The position numbers were made by a program, and so were the translations under genes. Positions 47,140 to 58,099 of a stretch of 64,000 nucleotides of DNA are shown in pieces; positions within the stretch are counted from its first letter, which is position 1; each line of letters begins with the position of its first letter. The DNA comes from Flavobacterium piscisymbiosum (lineage in GTDB: Bacteria; Bacteroidota; Bacteroidia; Flavobacteriales; Flavobacteriaceae), in the NCBI RefSeq assembly GCF_020905295.1, contig NZ_JAJJMM010000001.1, forward strand, positions 434,001 to 498,000. Direction: 5' to 3'. The notes beneath the pieces were generated by a model. The model was given only the letters and a program-made list of their open reading frames with translations, did not search any database and was not told where the DNA came from.

Positions 47140-50100
47140 ATGAAAAAAATATTATTTGTTTTCTTATTGTTTACTACTGCTTTATTTGCTCAAAAAAATG
47201 ATAAAAACTGGGATAAAGTTGCTTCTTATGAAAATGAAGGTAAAATAAAATCAGCAAATGAAATAGTTGACAAAATTTATAAAAAAGCAGTTTCAAGAAA
47301 AGATGAAGTACAAATGATAAAATGTTTTTTTTATCAATCTAAATATTTGCAGGTAATCGATGAAAATGCAAAAACTAAAATCCTGGATCATCTTAAAACA
47401 GATATTAGCCGGGTTTCGATACCATCAAAAGCAATTTTGAATTTAATTTATGCCAAATGCTTACATAATTATTCTAATTATGACGAAGCGTATGCAGTTG
47501 TAGATAGTGCGGCGGCGGTAGTTGATGAAGCTGCGGCAATGATAGATTCTGCTATTTTAGATGTAGATACTATTGCTGTAGCTATAGACACAACAGCCGT
47601 TGTTGATATGACGGAAGATGATAACGCAAGCATTGATTTTACATCTGATAAAGAAGTAATTGCACTTTATGAAAAAACACTAGAAAATGAATCGATCCTG
47701 AAAAAAACGTCTTTAAAAAAGTATCAGGCAATTTTTAGCTTTTTGACTTTAGAAAAGCTGAAAAACGAAAACTTATATGATTACTTACTAAAAGAAAATA
47801 TTGCCTTTTTTACTGAAAAAATGGAGCGATGGAAAATTGACAACAGTCAAATTCCGGCCTACAAAAATGAACTTTTAGGAAATTCAGAAGCCTTTTTAAG
47901 TCTTGATCTTAATTTTATAAAAGAAGAAAATTTCAAAAAAGTACTTTCTTTATATCAAAAGCTCGAATCAGGCAATCCATCATTAGAAAATCAATTTGAC
48001 CGGATTATTTTTTGCAGTGATTTTCTACCGGAAAACAGTGAAAACTTGACAAAGTTTTTAAATGAATTTCAACAACGTTCGAATGATCCAATTCTTACTC
48101 AAAAAATTCTATTAAAAAAAGCAGAAATTCTGATTAATCAGGCGTCAAAAGAGTCACATCCGGATTATAATATCGAAGCCTTAAAAATATACGACGATAT
48201 AATAAAAATTAACAATCAAACTAATTCAGCTCAAACTGCTTTGGAGCAAAAGCATGCCGTTACTTTAAAATCATTGAATATTCGGCTTAATAAATTTATC
48301 TACAATAAGGAAAATACAAGAGCTTTTATCACTTATAAAAATCTTGATCATTTAAGAATCTCTTTCTACAAAATAGACCAAAAAAAACTCAAACCATTTG
48401 TAAATTCATATAATGATATTGAATTAGATAGTTTAGGTGATGTTATTAAAAAAAACCAAATTAAAACAGCATATAAAGAATATCAGCTTCTAAACAAAAA
48501 GGATTACTTTGAATATACAACAGAAGTTGTTTTACCACAACTGGAAACAGGAAGTTATTTGATTTATTTTGAAAGTGATTCTGATTCAAAAAATGAAAAA
48601 GCATCATCTTATCAAACCATTACAGTATCAAACATAAGCGTTCTGGCATCTCAGGAAAATAATAAAGAAAACTTTCAGGTTTTGGATAGAAAAACGGGAA
48701 AACCTCTTGAAAATGTAAGCATAAAATCTAATCGTTATACGCTTAAAACAGATTCAAACGGATTAGCTTCTTATATCAAACCAAATAACGACGATTATGA
48801 TGAGCATATAGAATTTTCATTGACCAATGACACAATTTTAATTACAAAAAATTATCTTAGATATACGCAGCAATACAATCAAACAGAAGATAATAATTTA
48901 ACAGGAAAGGTTGAATTTTATTTAGACAGAGCAATTTATCGTCCCGGACAAACGGTATATTATAAAGGAATTGCTATTAAAAAACAAAAAAGTAAAACCA
49001 GTATTGTTGCCAATACTACTTTTAGGTTATTTATTAGAGATGCTAATTATCAAAATTTTAAAGAGCTTGAAGTTATTACCAATGAATTTGGTTCTTTTTC
49101 AGGAGAATTTACTTTGCCTACAAGCGGCCTTACAGGTGATTTTAATATTTATGCTACTCAACCGAATAATTATGAAAAAGGAGACATTTCGTTGAAAAAT
49201 AAACCAAATGCATCATTTTGGAAAACCGTAAGACTTGAAAACTCTCAAACTTACTTTAGAGTCGAAGAATACAAACGTCCAAAATTTAAAGTAGATTTTG
49301 ATCCTAAAAAAGAAAGTTTTCAGGTTAATCAGTCGATTAAAGTAAACGGAACTGCAAAAGCATTTGCCGGAAGCAATATTTCTGATGCAAAAGTAACTTA
49401 CAAGGTAACTCGATTTACGCGTTATGTTAGAAACTATAGTGATTATTGGGGGCACGAACAAAACGAAATAATAGCAACCGGCGAAACCAAAACAGATGCT
49501 TCGGGAAAATTTGTAATAGAATTTATTGCCGAACCTTCAAAAAATGCGATCAAAGAACAATTGCCTGTTTTTAGCTATAGCATAACTGCTGATGTAAGCG
49601 ATATTAACAGCGAAACACATACCTCAGAAACCACTGTAAAAGTGGGTTATCATGATTTGATCATCAATGCCAGTATTCCGAGTAGTATTGAAACTAAGAA
49701 AAAAAACGAAATCATACTTACAAGCACCAACTTAAACGGAGAATTTTTAGCAGCCAAAGGTGAAATTAAATTGTATTTCGTTAGTCCTTTTTCTAATAAG
49801 TTTAAAGAAAACGTTTGGCAAAAACCAGAAATCGAGAGCATTTCAGCATCAGATTTTGAAAAATTGTTTCCTTATGAAATTATAGAGACTAAACCTGATA
49901 AAGCAAACGAAGTTTTATTGTTTTCGAAGAAAGTAGATACCGAAAAAGACAAAAAGATAGCACTTGATTTTATTTCAGATTATAAATCCGGAAACTATAA
50001 AATTGTATTCTCAGCAAAAGACTCCTTCAACAATCCTATAGAATCTGTTTCTACTTTTGAAATCAAACAAAGCAAAGACAAATTCAATCCAGGTAAATTA

Positions 50101-53100
50101 TTTACGGCAGAGCAAATAAATACTGATCCAAAAAAAGATGGTTTTGTATTAATTAAACTTTCTTCTGTAATTCCGGATATTTATATTAATACAAAAGGAA
50201 ATTATGGCAATCAAACCTATTTTGAAAACATGTATCATTTGCAAAACAATGAGGTAACGATCAAAATTCCGATAAAAAAAGAATTTGAAAAATTGGTTGG
50301 TATAAGTTTTCAAAGCATTTTCGACAATGAAATTTTTAGTAACCAAATAGAAATTGAACTAAAAACAGAAGAATCTAAACTTGAATTACTTGTAGAAAGT
50401 TTTAGAAATAAAATCGAACCCGGAAGTAAAGAAAACTGGTCGTTTAAACTAAAATCAATCAATGCAAAAACCGAAGCAGAAGTATTAGCGTCTATGTATG
50501 ACAGCTCTTTGGATCAATTTACAAAAAGAGACTGGAAGAATAGCTTAAGCATAAATAGTTATCATTACAATTCTCCTAATTTTAAATCTGGTTTAGGCTT
50601 TGAACGGATATATTCTTCTCTGCATAATCTAAATGAATTTTTACCGCTAACTGAATTCAAAAATGATGAAACACAATTAAACTGGTTTGGTTTTGACTTT
50701 AATAATAGCCGATATGGAGATTCCCTTGGCATTACGACAGTAGATATTAAAGACAGAAAAGTAGGCAGCGAAACTATAAAAGGAGATCCTGATGCTGTTT
50801 TAACCATTGATGAACCTGTTGGTGCTGCTCCTAATGCGATCGTAATCGAAGAAGATTCAACACTTTACAAAACTATGCCAGCAGCAGCAGCATTCAAAAC
50901 ACAAAAAGCATTAATATATAACAATCGTTCAGAAAAATCTTCTTTCAAAATAAAAGGCAGTGTAACAATTTCTGCTGATCTTTTGTATATAATCGATGGA
51001 GAAATTGCTTCTCAAGATGAGGCTAACAATTTAAATCCAGCAGATATCCTTTCAATGGATGTTTTAAAAGATGAAAAAGCCACAGCACTTTACGGAAGCA
51101 GAGCGGCAAACGGAGTCATAATCATCACAACAAAAAAAGCATTAGAGGCATTAACCCAAGTAAAATCCAGAAAAAATCTTTCTGAAACCGCTTTCTTCTT
51201 GCCAAATTTAAGAACAGATGCCAGCGGAAAAGTAAGTTTCAATTTTACTTCGCCGGAAGCTTTAACGGCTTGGAAACTTCGTTTATTAGCACATAATAAA
51301 GATGCCGTTTCCGGTTATTTGGAGAAAAGCGTTATCACTCAGAAAGAGTTAATGGTTTTACCGAATTTCCCGCGTTTCTTTAGAGAAAAAGATACAATTG
51401 TAATCTCTGCCAAAATTTCGAATATTACAGATCAGGCAAAAACAGGAATCGTTATTTTACAGTTTTTCGATGCAACAACAATGCAATCTATTGATGCCAA
51501 AATGCTAAACGTAAAAAACGTGCGTAACTTTACGGTTGGTGCTTTCGGGAACACAACGGCGAGTTGGACAATTTCAATTCCCGAAAGTTTGCAAGGTGTA
51601 CAATATAAAATTCTGGCCAAATCTGGTAATTTCTCTGATGGAGAAGAAAACATACTTCCGGTTTTGACCAATAATATGTTGGTTACAGAAAGTATTCCTA
51701 TTTGGGTTCGAGAGAATTCTACTAAACAATACACGTTTGAGAATTTAAAAAACAACAATTCAACGACTTTAAAAAATCATCAACTTACGTTCGAATACAC
51801 ATCAAATCCTTCGTGGCTTGCGATTCAGTCTTTGCCTTATTTAATGGAATATGAACACGAATGTGCCGAACAGACTTTTGCTCGTTTTTATGCGAATGCT
51901 TTGGCCTCAGAAATCATTTCGAGTAATCCGAAGATTGCAACTGTTTTTGAAAACTGGAGAAAAAATGGAAAACTGAATTCGAAATTAGAAGAAAACGAAG
52001 AATTAAAATCAATGATTCTGACAGAAACGCCGTGGCTGAATGACGCTCAAAGCGAAGACGAAAAGAAAAAGAACCTGGCTCTTTTGTTTGATCTAGAAAA
52101 AATGAAAACGTCGCAAGAAGCTACTTTCGATAAATTGAAACAAAAGCAAAAACCTTCAGGTGGATTCTCATGGTTTGACGGAAGTTCTGAAAGCGAATAT
52201 ATCACCAGACATATTCTGGCTGGTTTAGGTCATTTATCCAAACTGAACAAAACAGAAAATAACAATTCTAAAATCGATCAAATTGCCAAAACCGGAATAC
52301 CTTTTCTGGATAATAAATTCTTAGATTATTATAAAGAAAGAACCAAAAACTTAAAAAAATCAGAGAAATTAATTTGGATCAATCCGTATTCTGATTTGCA
52401 TTATTTGTATACCAGAAGTTTTTATTTAGAAAATTATCCGCTTTCTGATACTTTGCAAAAAGCAACTAAATTGTATTTAGAAACAACTAAAAAAGATTGG
52501 TTAAAGTATTCCCTTTACGAAAAAGGATTAGCCGCTTTAACTCTAAATCGTTTTGGAGAAAGCGAGTCGGCTAAAAAAATCATAGAAAACCTGAAAGAAA
52601 CGTCATCGAATAATGAAGATTGGGGCATGTACTGGATCGCCAACAAAGCAGGTTGGTATTGGTATCAGGCACCTATAGAAACTCAGGCTTTATTGATTGA
52701 GGCTTTCACCGAAGTAAATCACGACACCAAATCTGTAGATGCCATGAAAGTCTGGTTGTTAAAAAACAAGCAAACCAAAAACTGGCCAACGACAAAATCG
52801 ACAACAGAAGCTGTTTATGCTTTATTGATGCAAGGCAATGATTGGTTGAGTGTAAAAGACAATACCATCATTAAAATTGGAAGCGAAAAAATGGTAACCA
52901 AAAAAATAGCCGAAAACGAAAAAGAAGCTGAAACCGGTTACATCAAACTGAATTGGAAAGCCGATGAAGTTAAAAAAGAAATGGCTTCCATCAGTATTCA
53001 AAACAAATCTAAAGTTCCGGGGTTTGGTGGTGTTTATTGGCAATATTTTGAAGATTTGGATAAAATCAAAACTAATTCAGGTGCTGTTTTATCAGTTTCT

Positions 53101-53505
53101 AAAGAATTATATCTAAAGAAAAACTCTATGAAAGGCGATCAATTAGAAAGAATTACAAATAAAAATCCTTTAAAAAAGGGCGATTTAGTTACGGTAAGAT
53201 TAGTTATAAAATCTAAAGAAGACATGGAATTTGTCCATTTAAAAGATATGCGCGCTTCTTGCTTTGAGCCTGTAAATGTTCTTTCACAATATCAATACAA
53301 AGATGGATTAGGATATTATATGAGTACAAAAGATGCTGCAACACATTTATTTTTTGACCAGATCAACAAAGGAACTTATGTAATTGAATATGACATTAGG
53401 GTAAACAACAGCGGTGAATTCTCCAACGGAATTACCACAATCGAAAGTATGTATGCTCCGGAGTTTTCAAGTCATACAAAAGGGATACATGTAAAGGTTC
53501 AATAA
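47140..53505 (+). CDS. Alpha-2-macroglobulin-like protein with TonB-receptor-plug-like insert
   Basis: A 2121-residue secreted protein with signal peptide [18 protein letters not shown], without a lipobox. It has an Asp/Ala/Val-rich stretch at about 125-165, a long N-terminal region, then macroglobulin-type domains beginning around residue 590 ([18 protein letters not shown]). Residues about 1278-1335 read as a SusC plug motif: LYIIDGE, then [20 protein letters not shown] and [11 protein letters not shown]. After that comes the macroglobulin bait/A2M region ([20 protein letters not shown]) and a thioester motif Cys1575-Ala-Glu-Gln1578. In E. coli A2M proteins trap proteases in the periplasm; the plug segment is extra. 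Large single gene; no PbpC partner next to it. Confidence 0.88.
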   Translation: MKKILFVFLLFTTALFAQKNDKNWDKVASYENEGKIKSANEIVDKIYKKAVSRKDEVQMIKCFFYQSKYLQVIDENAKTKILDHLKTDISRVSIPSKAILNLIYAKCLHNYSNYDEAYAVVDSAAAVVDEAAAMIDSAILDVDTIAVAIDTTAVVDMTEDDNASIDFTSDKEVIALYEKTLENESILKKTSLKKYQAIFSFLTLEKLKNENLYDYLLKENIAFFTEKMERWKIDNSQIPAYKNELLGNSEAFLSLDLNFIKEENFKKVLSLYQKLESGNPSLENQFDRIIFCSDFLPENSENLTKFLNEFQQRSNDPILTQKILLKKAEILINQASKESHPDYNIEALKIYDDIIKINNQTNSAQTALEQKHAVTLKSLNIRLNKFIYNKENTRAFITYKNLDHLRISFYKIDQKKLKPFVNSYNDIELDSLGDVIKKNQIKTAYKEYQLLNKKDYFEYTTEVVLPQLETGSYLIYFESDSDSKNEKASSYQTITVSNISVLASQENNKENFQVLDRKTGKPLENVSIKSNRYTLKTDSNGLASYIKPNNDDYDEHIEFSLTNDTILITKNYLRYTQQYNQTEDNNLTGKVEFYLDRAIYRPGQTVYYKGIAIKKQKSKTSIVANTTFRLFIRDANYQNFKELEVITNEFGSFSGEFTLPTSGLTGDFNIYATQPNNYEKGDISLKNKPNASFWKTVRLENSQTYFRVEEYKRPKFKVDFDPKKESFQVNQSIKVNGTAKAFAGSNISDAKVTYKVTRFTRYVRNYSDYWGHEQNEIIATGETKTDASGKFVIEFIAEPSKNAIKEQLPVFSYSITADVSDINSETHTSETTVKVGYHDLIINASIPSSIETKKKNEIILTSTNLNGEFLAAKGEIKLYFVSPFSNKFKENVWQKPEIESISASDFEKLFPYEIIETKPDKANEVLLFSKKVDTEKDKKIALDFISDYKSGNYKIVFSAKDSFNNPIESVSTFEIKQSKDKFNPGKLFTAEQINTDPKKDGFVLIKLSSVIPDIYINTKGNYGNQTYFENMYHLQNNEVTIKIPIKKEFEKLVGISFQSIFDNEIFSNQIEIELKTEESKLELLVESFRNKIEPGSKENWSFKLKSINAKTEAEVLASMYDSSLDQFTKRDWKNSLSINSYHYNSPNFKSGLGFERIYSSLHNLNEFLPLTEFKNDETQLNWFGFDFNNSRYGDSLGITTVDIKDRKVGSETIKGDPDAVLTIDEPVGAAPNAIVIEEDSTLYKTMPAAAAFKTQKALIYNNRSEKSSFKIKGSVTISADLLYIIDGEIASQDEANNLNPADILSMDVLKDEKATALYGSRAANGVIIITTKKALEALTQVKSRKNLSETAFFLPNLRTDASGKVSFNFTSPEALTAWKLRLLAHNKDAVSGYLEKSVITQKELMVLPNFPRFFREKDTIVISAKISNITDQAKTGIVILQFFDATTMQSIDAKMLNVKNVRNFTVGAFGNTTASWTISIPESLQGVQYKILAKSGNFSDGEENILPVLTNNMLVTESIPIWVRENSTKQYTFENLKNNNSTTLKNHQLTFEYTSNPSWLAIQSLPYLMEYEHECAEQTFARFYANALASEIISSNPKIATVFENWRKNGKLNSKLEENEELKSMILTETPWLNDAQSEDEKKKNLALLFDLEKMKTSQEATFDKLKQKQKPSGGFSWFDGSSESEYITRHILAGLGHLSKLNKTENNNSKIDQIAKTGIPFLDNKFLDYYKERTKNLKKSEKLIWINPYSDLHYLYTRSFYLENYPLSDTLQKATKLYLETTKKDWLKYSLYEKGLAALTLNRFGESESAKKIIENLKETSSNNEDWGMYWIANKAGWYWYQAPIETQALLIEAFTEVNHDTKSVDAMKVWLLKNKQTKNWPTTKSTTEAVYALLMQGNDWLSVKDNTIIKIGSEKMVTKKIAENEKEAETGYIKLNWKADEVKKEMASISIQNKSKVPGFGGVYWQYFEDLDKIKTNSGAVLSVSKELYLKKNSMKGDQLERITNKNPLKKGDLVTVRLVIKSKEDMEFVHLKDMRASCFEPVNVLSQYQYKDGLGYYMSTKDAATHLFFDQINKGTYVIEYDIRVNNSGEFSNGITTIESMYAPEFSSHTKGIHVKVQ

Positions 53506-53575
53506 TTAGGTGTTGAAAAATTCCAACAGCAAAATTGATTAATAGCAAACCTGTTGAGATAGAAAAAAAATCTAC

Positions 53576-53717
53576 CACGGAGAACGCAAAGTTTTTTAAT
53601 TATGCTAAGTTTAGTAAAACACAAAGTTCACAAAGCTTTGCGAACTTAGATTGTGTAAACACAACTTAAATCTTAGTGAACTCTGCGAAAAACCTTTGTG
53701 TTCTCTGCGTTAAAAAA
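53576..53717. repeat. Interspersed complex inverted repeat
   Basis: The outer parts (about 53578-53597 and the reverse complement of about 53688-53709, cores GGAGAACGCAAAG and AGAGAACACAAAG) pair imperfectly. In the middle lies the palindrome AAGTTC-A-CAAAG/CTTTG-C-GAACTT (53624-53647). CACAAAGTTC-type motifs recur within it. Such sequences are familiar as dispersed intergenic repeats in Flavobacterium, though no copies can be checked here. Confidence 0.6.
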
Positions 53718-53798
53718 TAATTAGGAATATTTTTTTTTATGTTCCTCCTCAAAAATTTAGAGTGATCTAATAAAATTCCAAAAATTTTCTGCAACAAA

Positions 53799-53831
53799 AA
53801 ACCCGACAAGCTTTAAAAACTTGTCGGGTTT
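53799..53831. terminator. Terminator between the A2M gene and the S46 peptidase
   Basis: A 12-bp stem AAACCCGACAAG/CTTGTCGGGTTT with a 9-nt loop lies 20 nt past the peptidase stop on the minus strand, where it is followed by a T run. It may also stop readthrough from the plus strand. Confidence 0.88.
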
Positions 53832-53851
53832 ACTTTTATATTAAATTGAGA

Positions 53852-55996
53852 TTATTTTGCAATAGTCAATTCATCAATAATATTTTTAGCTCCTGCGTAT
53901 TTGTCGATAATCCAAAGAACATAACGAATATCTACGTTGATTGTTCTTTGCAATTTAGGATCAAAAATAACATCTCCAGCCATTGCTTCGATGTTTCCGT
54001 CAAAAGCAATACCAATTAATTCTCCTTTTCCGTTAAGAACCGGTGAACCAGAGTTTCCTCCTGTAATATCATTATCTGTCAAAAAGTTTACTGGCATATA
54101 TCCTGCTTTATCAGCATACTGTCCAAAATCTTTTGCTTTGTTTAATTCTAATAAACGTTTTGGCAAATCAAATTCCTGATCTCCTGCTTTGTATTTTTTC
54201 ACCATACTTTCCATAGTAGTATAGTTATTAATTGTAGCATCATTTCTTGGATCTGCAGGTAATGCACGAACTTTTCCGTAAGTCAATCTCAAAGTAGAGT
54301 TGGCATCAGGATATTGAATTGTGTTTAATTTTGACTCTCTTAAACCTTCAACCAATTCGCGGAAAGCAGTTGCAAAACCATCATCGGCTTTAGCCTGATC
54401 ATCTGTTTTAGCACGGTATTTTGTCATCAAATCATTAGAAATAATATACAAAGGATCGTGTACAATTGCTAATGGTTTTGGATTAGCCATAAATGCCAAT
54501 ACTTTTTCTTTAGTTGTAAAATAACTTATCTCTGTTGCTTTTGCAACATCTGCAGTAAAATCACCTTTATTCTCTGATTTCATTTTAGCTACTTGCGTAC
54601 CTAAACCATATTCAGCACCTTTAGAAGTATACAAGTTCAATTGTGCAGCAAAAATATCTTTTTCAAGCGGCGCATAAAACTCTCCATAAATGTTATCGAT
54701 CATCGCATTGATCTTAGGTAACATTTCTGCTTTTTTAGCGTCATTTTCATTATAATAAGCAATCAATGCGTTTCCTAAGTTTGAAGGTCCTGCTGCATAA
54801 CTTGATGTACGTAAAAGTTGCATTAAGTAATTGTCGTGAGTTGCTTTTATATTTGTAGATCTGTAATACTCATTAATAGTAGGAATTACATTTTCGTACT
54901 TTTCTTTATTAGCAGGTTTAGTTGCCCATTCGTAGAACTTATCTTCCTGTGCCGCTTTAACATCAACTGTTCCAGCTTTTGTTAAGGCATCGATCATTCC
55001 CTGACGGTTTTTCCAGTAGTTAGCAGTCGAAGCATATTTAGACGCATATTGCAAACGAACTGTTGCATCTTTGTCCATATACTTTTTCATTACATCCATT
55101 CCGGTTTTAGCACCTTCAACCCATGCAGGATAAGCATATTTTATGTTTTGCTCGATTCCGCCAGCTGGCATCCAACGGTTTGTTCTTCCTGGATATCCTA
55201 AAATCATAGCAAAATCATTTTCCTTAACTCCTTTTATACTTACAGGTAAGTAATGTTTAGGCTGTAAAGGCACATTGTCTTTTGAGTAAGTTGCAGGATT
55301 TCCGTCTTTATCAGCATAAACTCTAAACATAGAGAAATCTCCAGTTTGACGTGGCCACTCCCAGTTATCAGTGTCTCCACCAAATTTACCAACACTTTCA
55401 GGAGGAGTTCCTACTAAACGCACATCGGTATAATCCTGGTAAACGAAATAGTAATATTCATTTCCCTGAAAGAAAGGACGAACAGAAACAGTATATTTTC
55501 CGCCTTCGTTGTTTTCTTTTTCAATTAAACTGATTTCTTGCTGAATGATTTTGTTTCTTTCAGTCTCAGTCATTGTATCATTTACTTTTGATAAAATTCT
55601 TTTAGAAACGTCATCCATACGAACGAAGAAACGAACGTATAATGATTTTGGTTTCATTTCGGCACTTTTTTCTTTTGCCCAGAAACCGTCTTTCAGGTAA
55701 TTTTGTTCAGCTGTAGAAAGTTCAGCAATTGCATTGTATCCACAGTGGTGATTGGTTAAAACCAAACCGTTTTTAGAAACCATCTCAGCAGTACAACCTC
55801 CGTTGAATTGCACAATCGCATCTTTTAAACTATGATGGTTAATGCTATAAATTTCTTCGGCTGTAAGTTGCAAGCCCATTTTTTCCATATCTCTATGGTT
55901 CAATCTTTCGATAAACATCAAAAACCACATTCCTTCGTCAGCTTTTACAGGAAAAGCCATTAGGCACATGGTGAAGAATAAAATTATTTTTTTCAT
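53852..55996 (-). CDS. S46-family dipeptidyl-peptidase, DPP7-like
   Basis: The 714-residue protein has a signal peptide (MKKIILFFTMCLMAFPVKA) and the S46 catalytic triad: His in GLVLTNHHCGYNA (H83/H84), Asp in DTDNWEWPRQTGDFSMF, and Ser649 in GGNSGSPVL. Gly667 lies 18 residues after the Ser (FDGN). From Porphyromonas gingivalis enzymes, Gly there marks DPP7 (broad, hydrophobic P1) and Arg marks DPP11 (Asp/Glu P1), so DPP7-like specificity is inferred. Removes dipeptides from peptides in the periplasm; length matches the family. Confidence 0.92.
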   Translation of the reverse strand: MKKIILFFTMCLMAFPVKADEGMWFLMFIERLNHRDMEKMGLQLTAEEIYSINHHSLKDAIVQFNGGCTAEMVSKNGLVLTNHHCGYNAIAELSTAEQNYLKDGFWAKEKSAEMKPKSLYVRFFVRMDDVSKRILSKVNDTMTETERNKIIQQEISLIEKENNEGGKYTVSVRPFFQGNEYYYFVYQDYTDVRLVGTPPESVGKFGGDTDNWEWPRQTGDFSMFRVYADKDGNPATYSKDNVPLQPKHYLPVSIKGVKENDFAMILGYPGRTNRWMPAGGIEQNIKYAYPAWVEGAKTGMDVMKKYMDKDATVRLQYASKYASTANYWKNRQGMIDALTKAGTVDVKAAQEDKFYEWATKPANKEKYENVIPTINEYYRSTNIKATHDNYLMQLLRTSSYAAGPSNLGNALIAYYNENDAKKAEMLPKINAMIDNIYGEFYAPLEKDIFAAQLNLYTSKGAEYGLGTQVAKMKSENKGDFTADVAKATEISYFTTKEKVLAFMANPKPLAIVHDPLYIISNDLMTKYRAKTDDQAKADDGFATAFRELVEGLRESKLNTIQYPDANSTLRLTYGKVRALPADPRNDATINNYTTMESMVKKYKAGDQEFDLPKRLLELNKAKDFGQYADKAGYMPVNFLTDNDITGGNSGSPVLNGKGELIGIAFDGNIEAMAGDVIFDPKLQRTINVDIRYVLWIIDKYAGAKNIIDELTIAK

Positions 55997-56310
55997 GTTA
56001 TTTTGTTTAAGTGATGCGAATATAATTCATTTTCGCAACAAAAAATAGCACAAGTCATCAAAACCAAAAGATCCAGAATACATTTTAAGACAATTTTACG
56101 AAATCCATAATTTCATAAAGATAAAAATATGTGCTTTACAGTAAATTCTAATTCGATAAAACTCTTAAAACTTAAGACAAAAACAATTAGAAATACCAAA
56201 TACTTTAATTAAATTGTAAAAATTTACCTTCAATAATAAAATTTTAAAATAAATTATTTCTTACAAAAATTAATTCCCTAAGTTTGCGCCAACTATTTAA
56301 TTAAGGTAAA
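55997..56310. other. Spacer between divergent S46 peptidase and barrel protein genes
   Basis: About 310 nt between divergent genes. It is AT-rich and contains the -7 box at 56,279. For the peptidase only a mismatched box (TATATTCG near 56,020 on the minus strand) is seen. No gene or repeat is apparent. Confidence 0.6.
56279..56286 (+). promoter_or_regulatory. -7 box for the barrel protein at 56,311
   Basis: TAAGTTTG is an exact TAnnTTTG match 24 nt before the ATG. No TTG is found at 17-23 nt upstream, so the -33 box is weak or degenerate. Confidence 0.45.
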
Positions 56311-56841
56311 ATGAAAAAATTATTTTTAGGAGTTGCTTTATTAGTGGCAACAATTGCGAGTGCTCAAAAAGGATCAATACTATTGGGTGGAAATGTTGGA
56401 TTTTCATCAGAAAAAATCGGAGATGCTAAATCTACAAACTTTGAATTTGCCCCAAAAGTTGGATATCAATTTGCTGACCACTGGACAGCGGGTGTTGAGG
56501 GAGCAATTGGTACTTTGGATGTAAAAGGATTAGAAAAAACAGAAAATTATAAAATTGGAGGTTTTGTTCGTTATTCTGCACCATTATCTGAAACATTTTC
56601 ATTTTATGCAGACTTAGGAGCTGGTTATCAAAACACTTCCTTAAACAATGCAAAAGGAATGTACGCAAGTTTTGATCCGGGATTATTCATTAATATGAAA
56701 AGAGGTTTTGGATTAAATTTTTCTATTGGAGGAATTAAATACGACAATCTTGATGGTAAAAATGACCCAAGACAAGAACGATTTGGTTTTGATTTTGGAA
56801 AAACACTTAACATTGGAATCTCTAAAAATTTCGGACTATAA
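56311..56841 (+). CDS. Small outer-membrane beta-barrel protein
   Basis: The 176-residue protein has a signal peptide (MKKLFLGVALLVATIASAQ) and then an OmpW/OmpX-like eight-strand barrel pattern: GSILLGGNVGFSSEK, VGYQFADHWTAGVEGAIG, FSFYADLGAGYQN, GFGLNFSIGGIKYD, ending SKNFGL. Function unknown; common in Flavobacteria as abundant envelope proteins. Convergent with obgE across a terminator. Confidence 0.85.
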   Translation: MKKLFLGVALLVATIASAQKGSILLGGNVGFSSEKIGDAKSTNFEFAPKVGYQFADHWTAGVEGAIGTLDVKGLEKTENYKIGGFVRYSAPLSETFSFYADLGAGYQNTSLNNAKGMYASFDPGLFINMKRGFGLNFSIGGIKYDNLDGKNDPRQERFGFDFGKTLNIGISKNFGL

Positions 56842-56898
56842 TTTCTTCGCTTAACTGGAAATTAATCTGAGATCATTTGTTTTTTTCGTTAAAAAACA

Positions 56899-56932
56899 AA
56901 AAACCCGACAATCATAAAATGGTCGGGTTTTC
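56899..56932. terminator. Bidirectional terminator between the barrel gene and obgE
   Basis: Stem AAACCCGAC/GTCGGGTTT with a 12-nt loop, flanked by A and T runs, lies between the two convergent stops. Its arms share the CCCGAC core of the terminator at 53,799. Confidence 0.85.
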
Positions 56933-56952
56933 TATTTTTTGAAATATCTTTC

Positions 56953-57954
56953 TTAGTCGTTTAACATTTTCCAAAGCTTATCTTTCAAATCCGTTAAACC
57001 TTGTTGGGCAACTGATGAAATAAACATATAAGGAATGTCTTTGAAAGCCACATCTAATTCTGTTTTTAGTTCGGCTTTAAGTTCGTCATCCAGCATATCG
57101 CATTTTGAGATTACTAAAAGACGTTCTTTGTCTAACATTTCAGGATTATATTTCGTTAACTCATTAACCAAAATATCATATTCTCCTTTAATGTCCGGTG
57201 TATCAACAGGAACTAAAAACAACAAAGTCGAGTTACGCTCGATATGACGCAGGAAATAATGTCCAAGACCTTTTCCTTCGGCAGCACCTTCAATAATTCC
57301 CGGAATATCTGCAATTACAAACGATTGAAAATCTCTGTAAGCTACAATTCCTAAGTTTGGTTTTAAGGTTGTAAAAGGATAATCGGCAATTTTTGGTTTT
57401 GCAGAAGTCAATACAGATAACAAAGTTGATTTTCCAGCATTAGGAAAACCTACTAAACCTACATCGGCCAGAACTTTAAGTTCCAGAATCACATCCATCT
57501 CTACGCCCGGCAAACCTGGCTGTGCGTATCTTGGCGTTTGATTGGTTGAACTTCTAAAATGCCAGTTTCCTAAACCACCTTTTCCTCCTTTTGAAAGAAT
57601 TCTTTTTTCACCATCTTCGGTAATTTCGAACAAGGTTTCTCCGGTTTCTTTATCTTTTACGACAGTTCCTAAAGGTACTTCGATAAATTTATCCTCTCCA
57701 TCAGCACCTGTACTACGATCTCCTCCTCCATCTCCACCGTGACCAGCTTTGATATGACGAGCAAATTTTAAGTGAAATAATGTCCACAAACCTTTATTTC
57801 CTACTAAATACACGTGTCCTCCACGACCACCATCACCTCCGTCCGGGCCTCCTTTTTCAATAAATTTCTCTCTATGTAAATGTGTAGATCCTTTTCCTCC
57901 CTTTCCGGAAGAAACATATATCTTAACATAATCTACAAAATTTCCTTCTGTCAT
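56953..57954 (-). CDS. obgE: Obg GTPase
   Basis: The 333-residue GTPase has the glycine-rich Obg domain (about 1-160, with [12 protein letters not shown] and [12 protein letters not shown]) and a G domain with P-loop GFPNAGKST (169-177), G3 DIPGIIEGA and G4 SKCDM. The C-terminal extension is absent, as often in this phylum. Obg links ribosome assembly (50S) and stress. Start [12 protein letters not shown] chosen from the Obg pattern. Confidence 0.96.
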   Translation of the reverse strand: MTEGNFVDYVKIYVSSGKGGKGSTHLHREKFIEKGGPDGGDGGRGGHVYLVGNKGLWTLFHLKFARHIKAGHGGDGGGDRSTGADGEDKFIEVPLGTVVKDKETGETLFEITEDGEKRILSKGGKGGLGNWHFRSSTNQTPRYAQPGLPGVEMDVILELKVLADVGLVGFPNAGKSTLLSVLTSAKPKIADYPFTTLKPNLGIVAYRDFQSFVIADIPGIIEGAAEGKGLGHYFLRHIERNSTLLFLVPVDTPDIKGEYDILVNELTKYNPEMLDKERLLVISKCDMLDDELKAELKTELDVAFKDIPYMFISSVAQQGLTDLKDKLWKMLND

Positions 57955-58031
57955 TTTTTTTAATTTCAGATTTTAGATTTTGGATTTTTAGATTGCTCTA
58001 AATCGTATTACTAAATTCTATTGTTTTTAGT

Positions 58032-58082
58032 TCAGTCTCAGTCTCGCTTTCAGTGCAAACTGCGACTGAATACTGTGACTGA
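58032..58082. repeat. Inverted CAGTC/GACTG-rich element between obgE and the CNNM gene
   Basis: The plus strand carries CAGTCTCAGTCTCGC, then CAGTGCAAACTG, then GCGACTGAATACTGTGACTG. The outer parts pair imperfectly and the middle forms its own small hairpin. It lies in the 145-nt spacer between obgE and the CNNM gene on the minus strand. Possible decayed repeat or weak hairpin; function unknown. Confidence 0.45.
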
Positions 58083-58099
58083 AAACTATTTTATTCTCT

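Larger units (their letters stand above)
53506..53851. other. Gene-free region holding a repeat and a terminator
   Basis: About 345 nt between convergent genes. It holds the repeat at 53576-53717 and the terminator at 53799-53831. Nothing else of note is seen. Confidence 0.7.

Noticed and set aside
50565..50807. Idea that the plug segment in the A2M gene is a frameshift or assembly join
   Set aside because: The reading frame is continuous for more than 2100 codons with normal codon use on both sides, so a single fused protein is the simpler reading.
53799..56932. Similarity between the hairpins at 53,799 and 56,899 (both CCCGAC/GTCGGG) as a mobile repeat
   Set aside because: Both are in terminator position between convergent genes with T runs; shared GC core is common in terminators.
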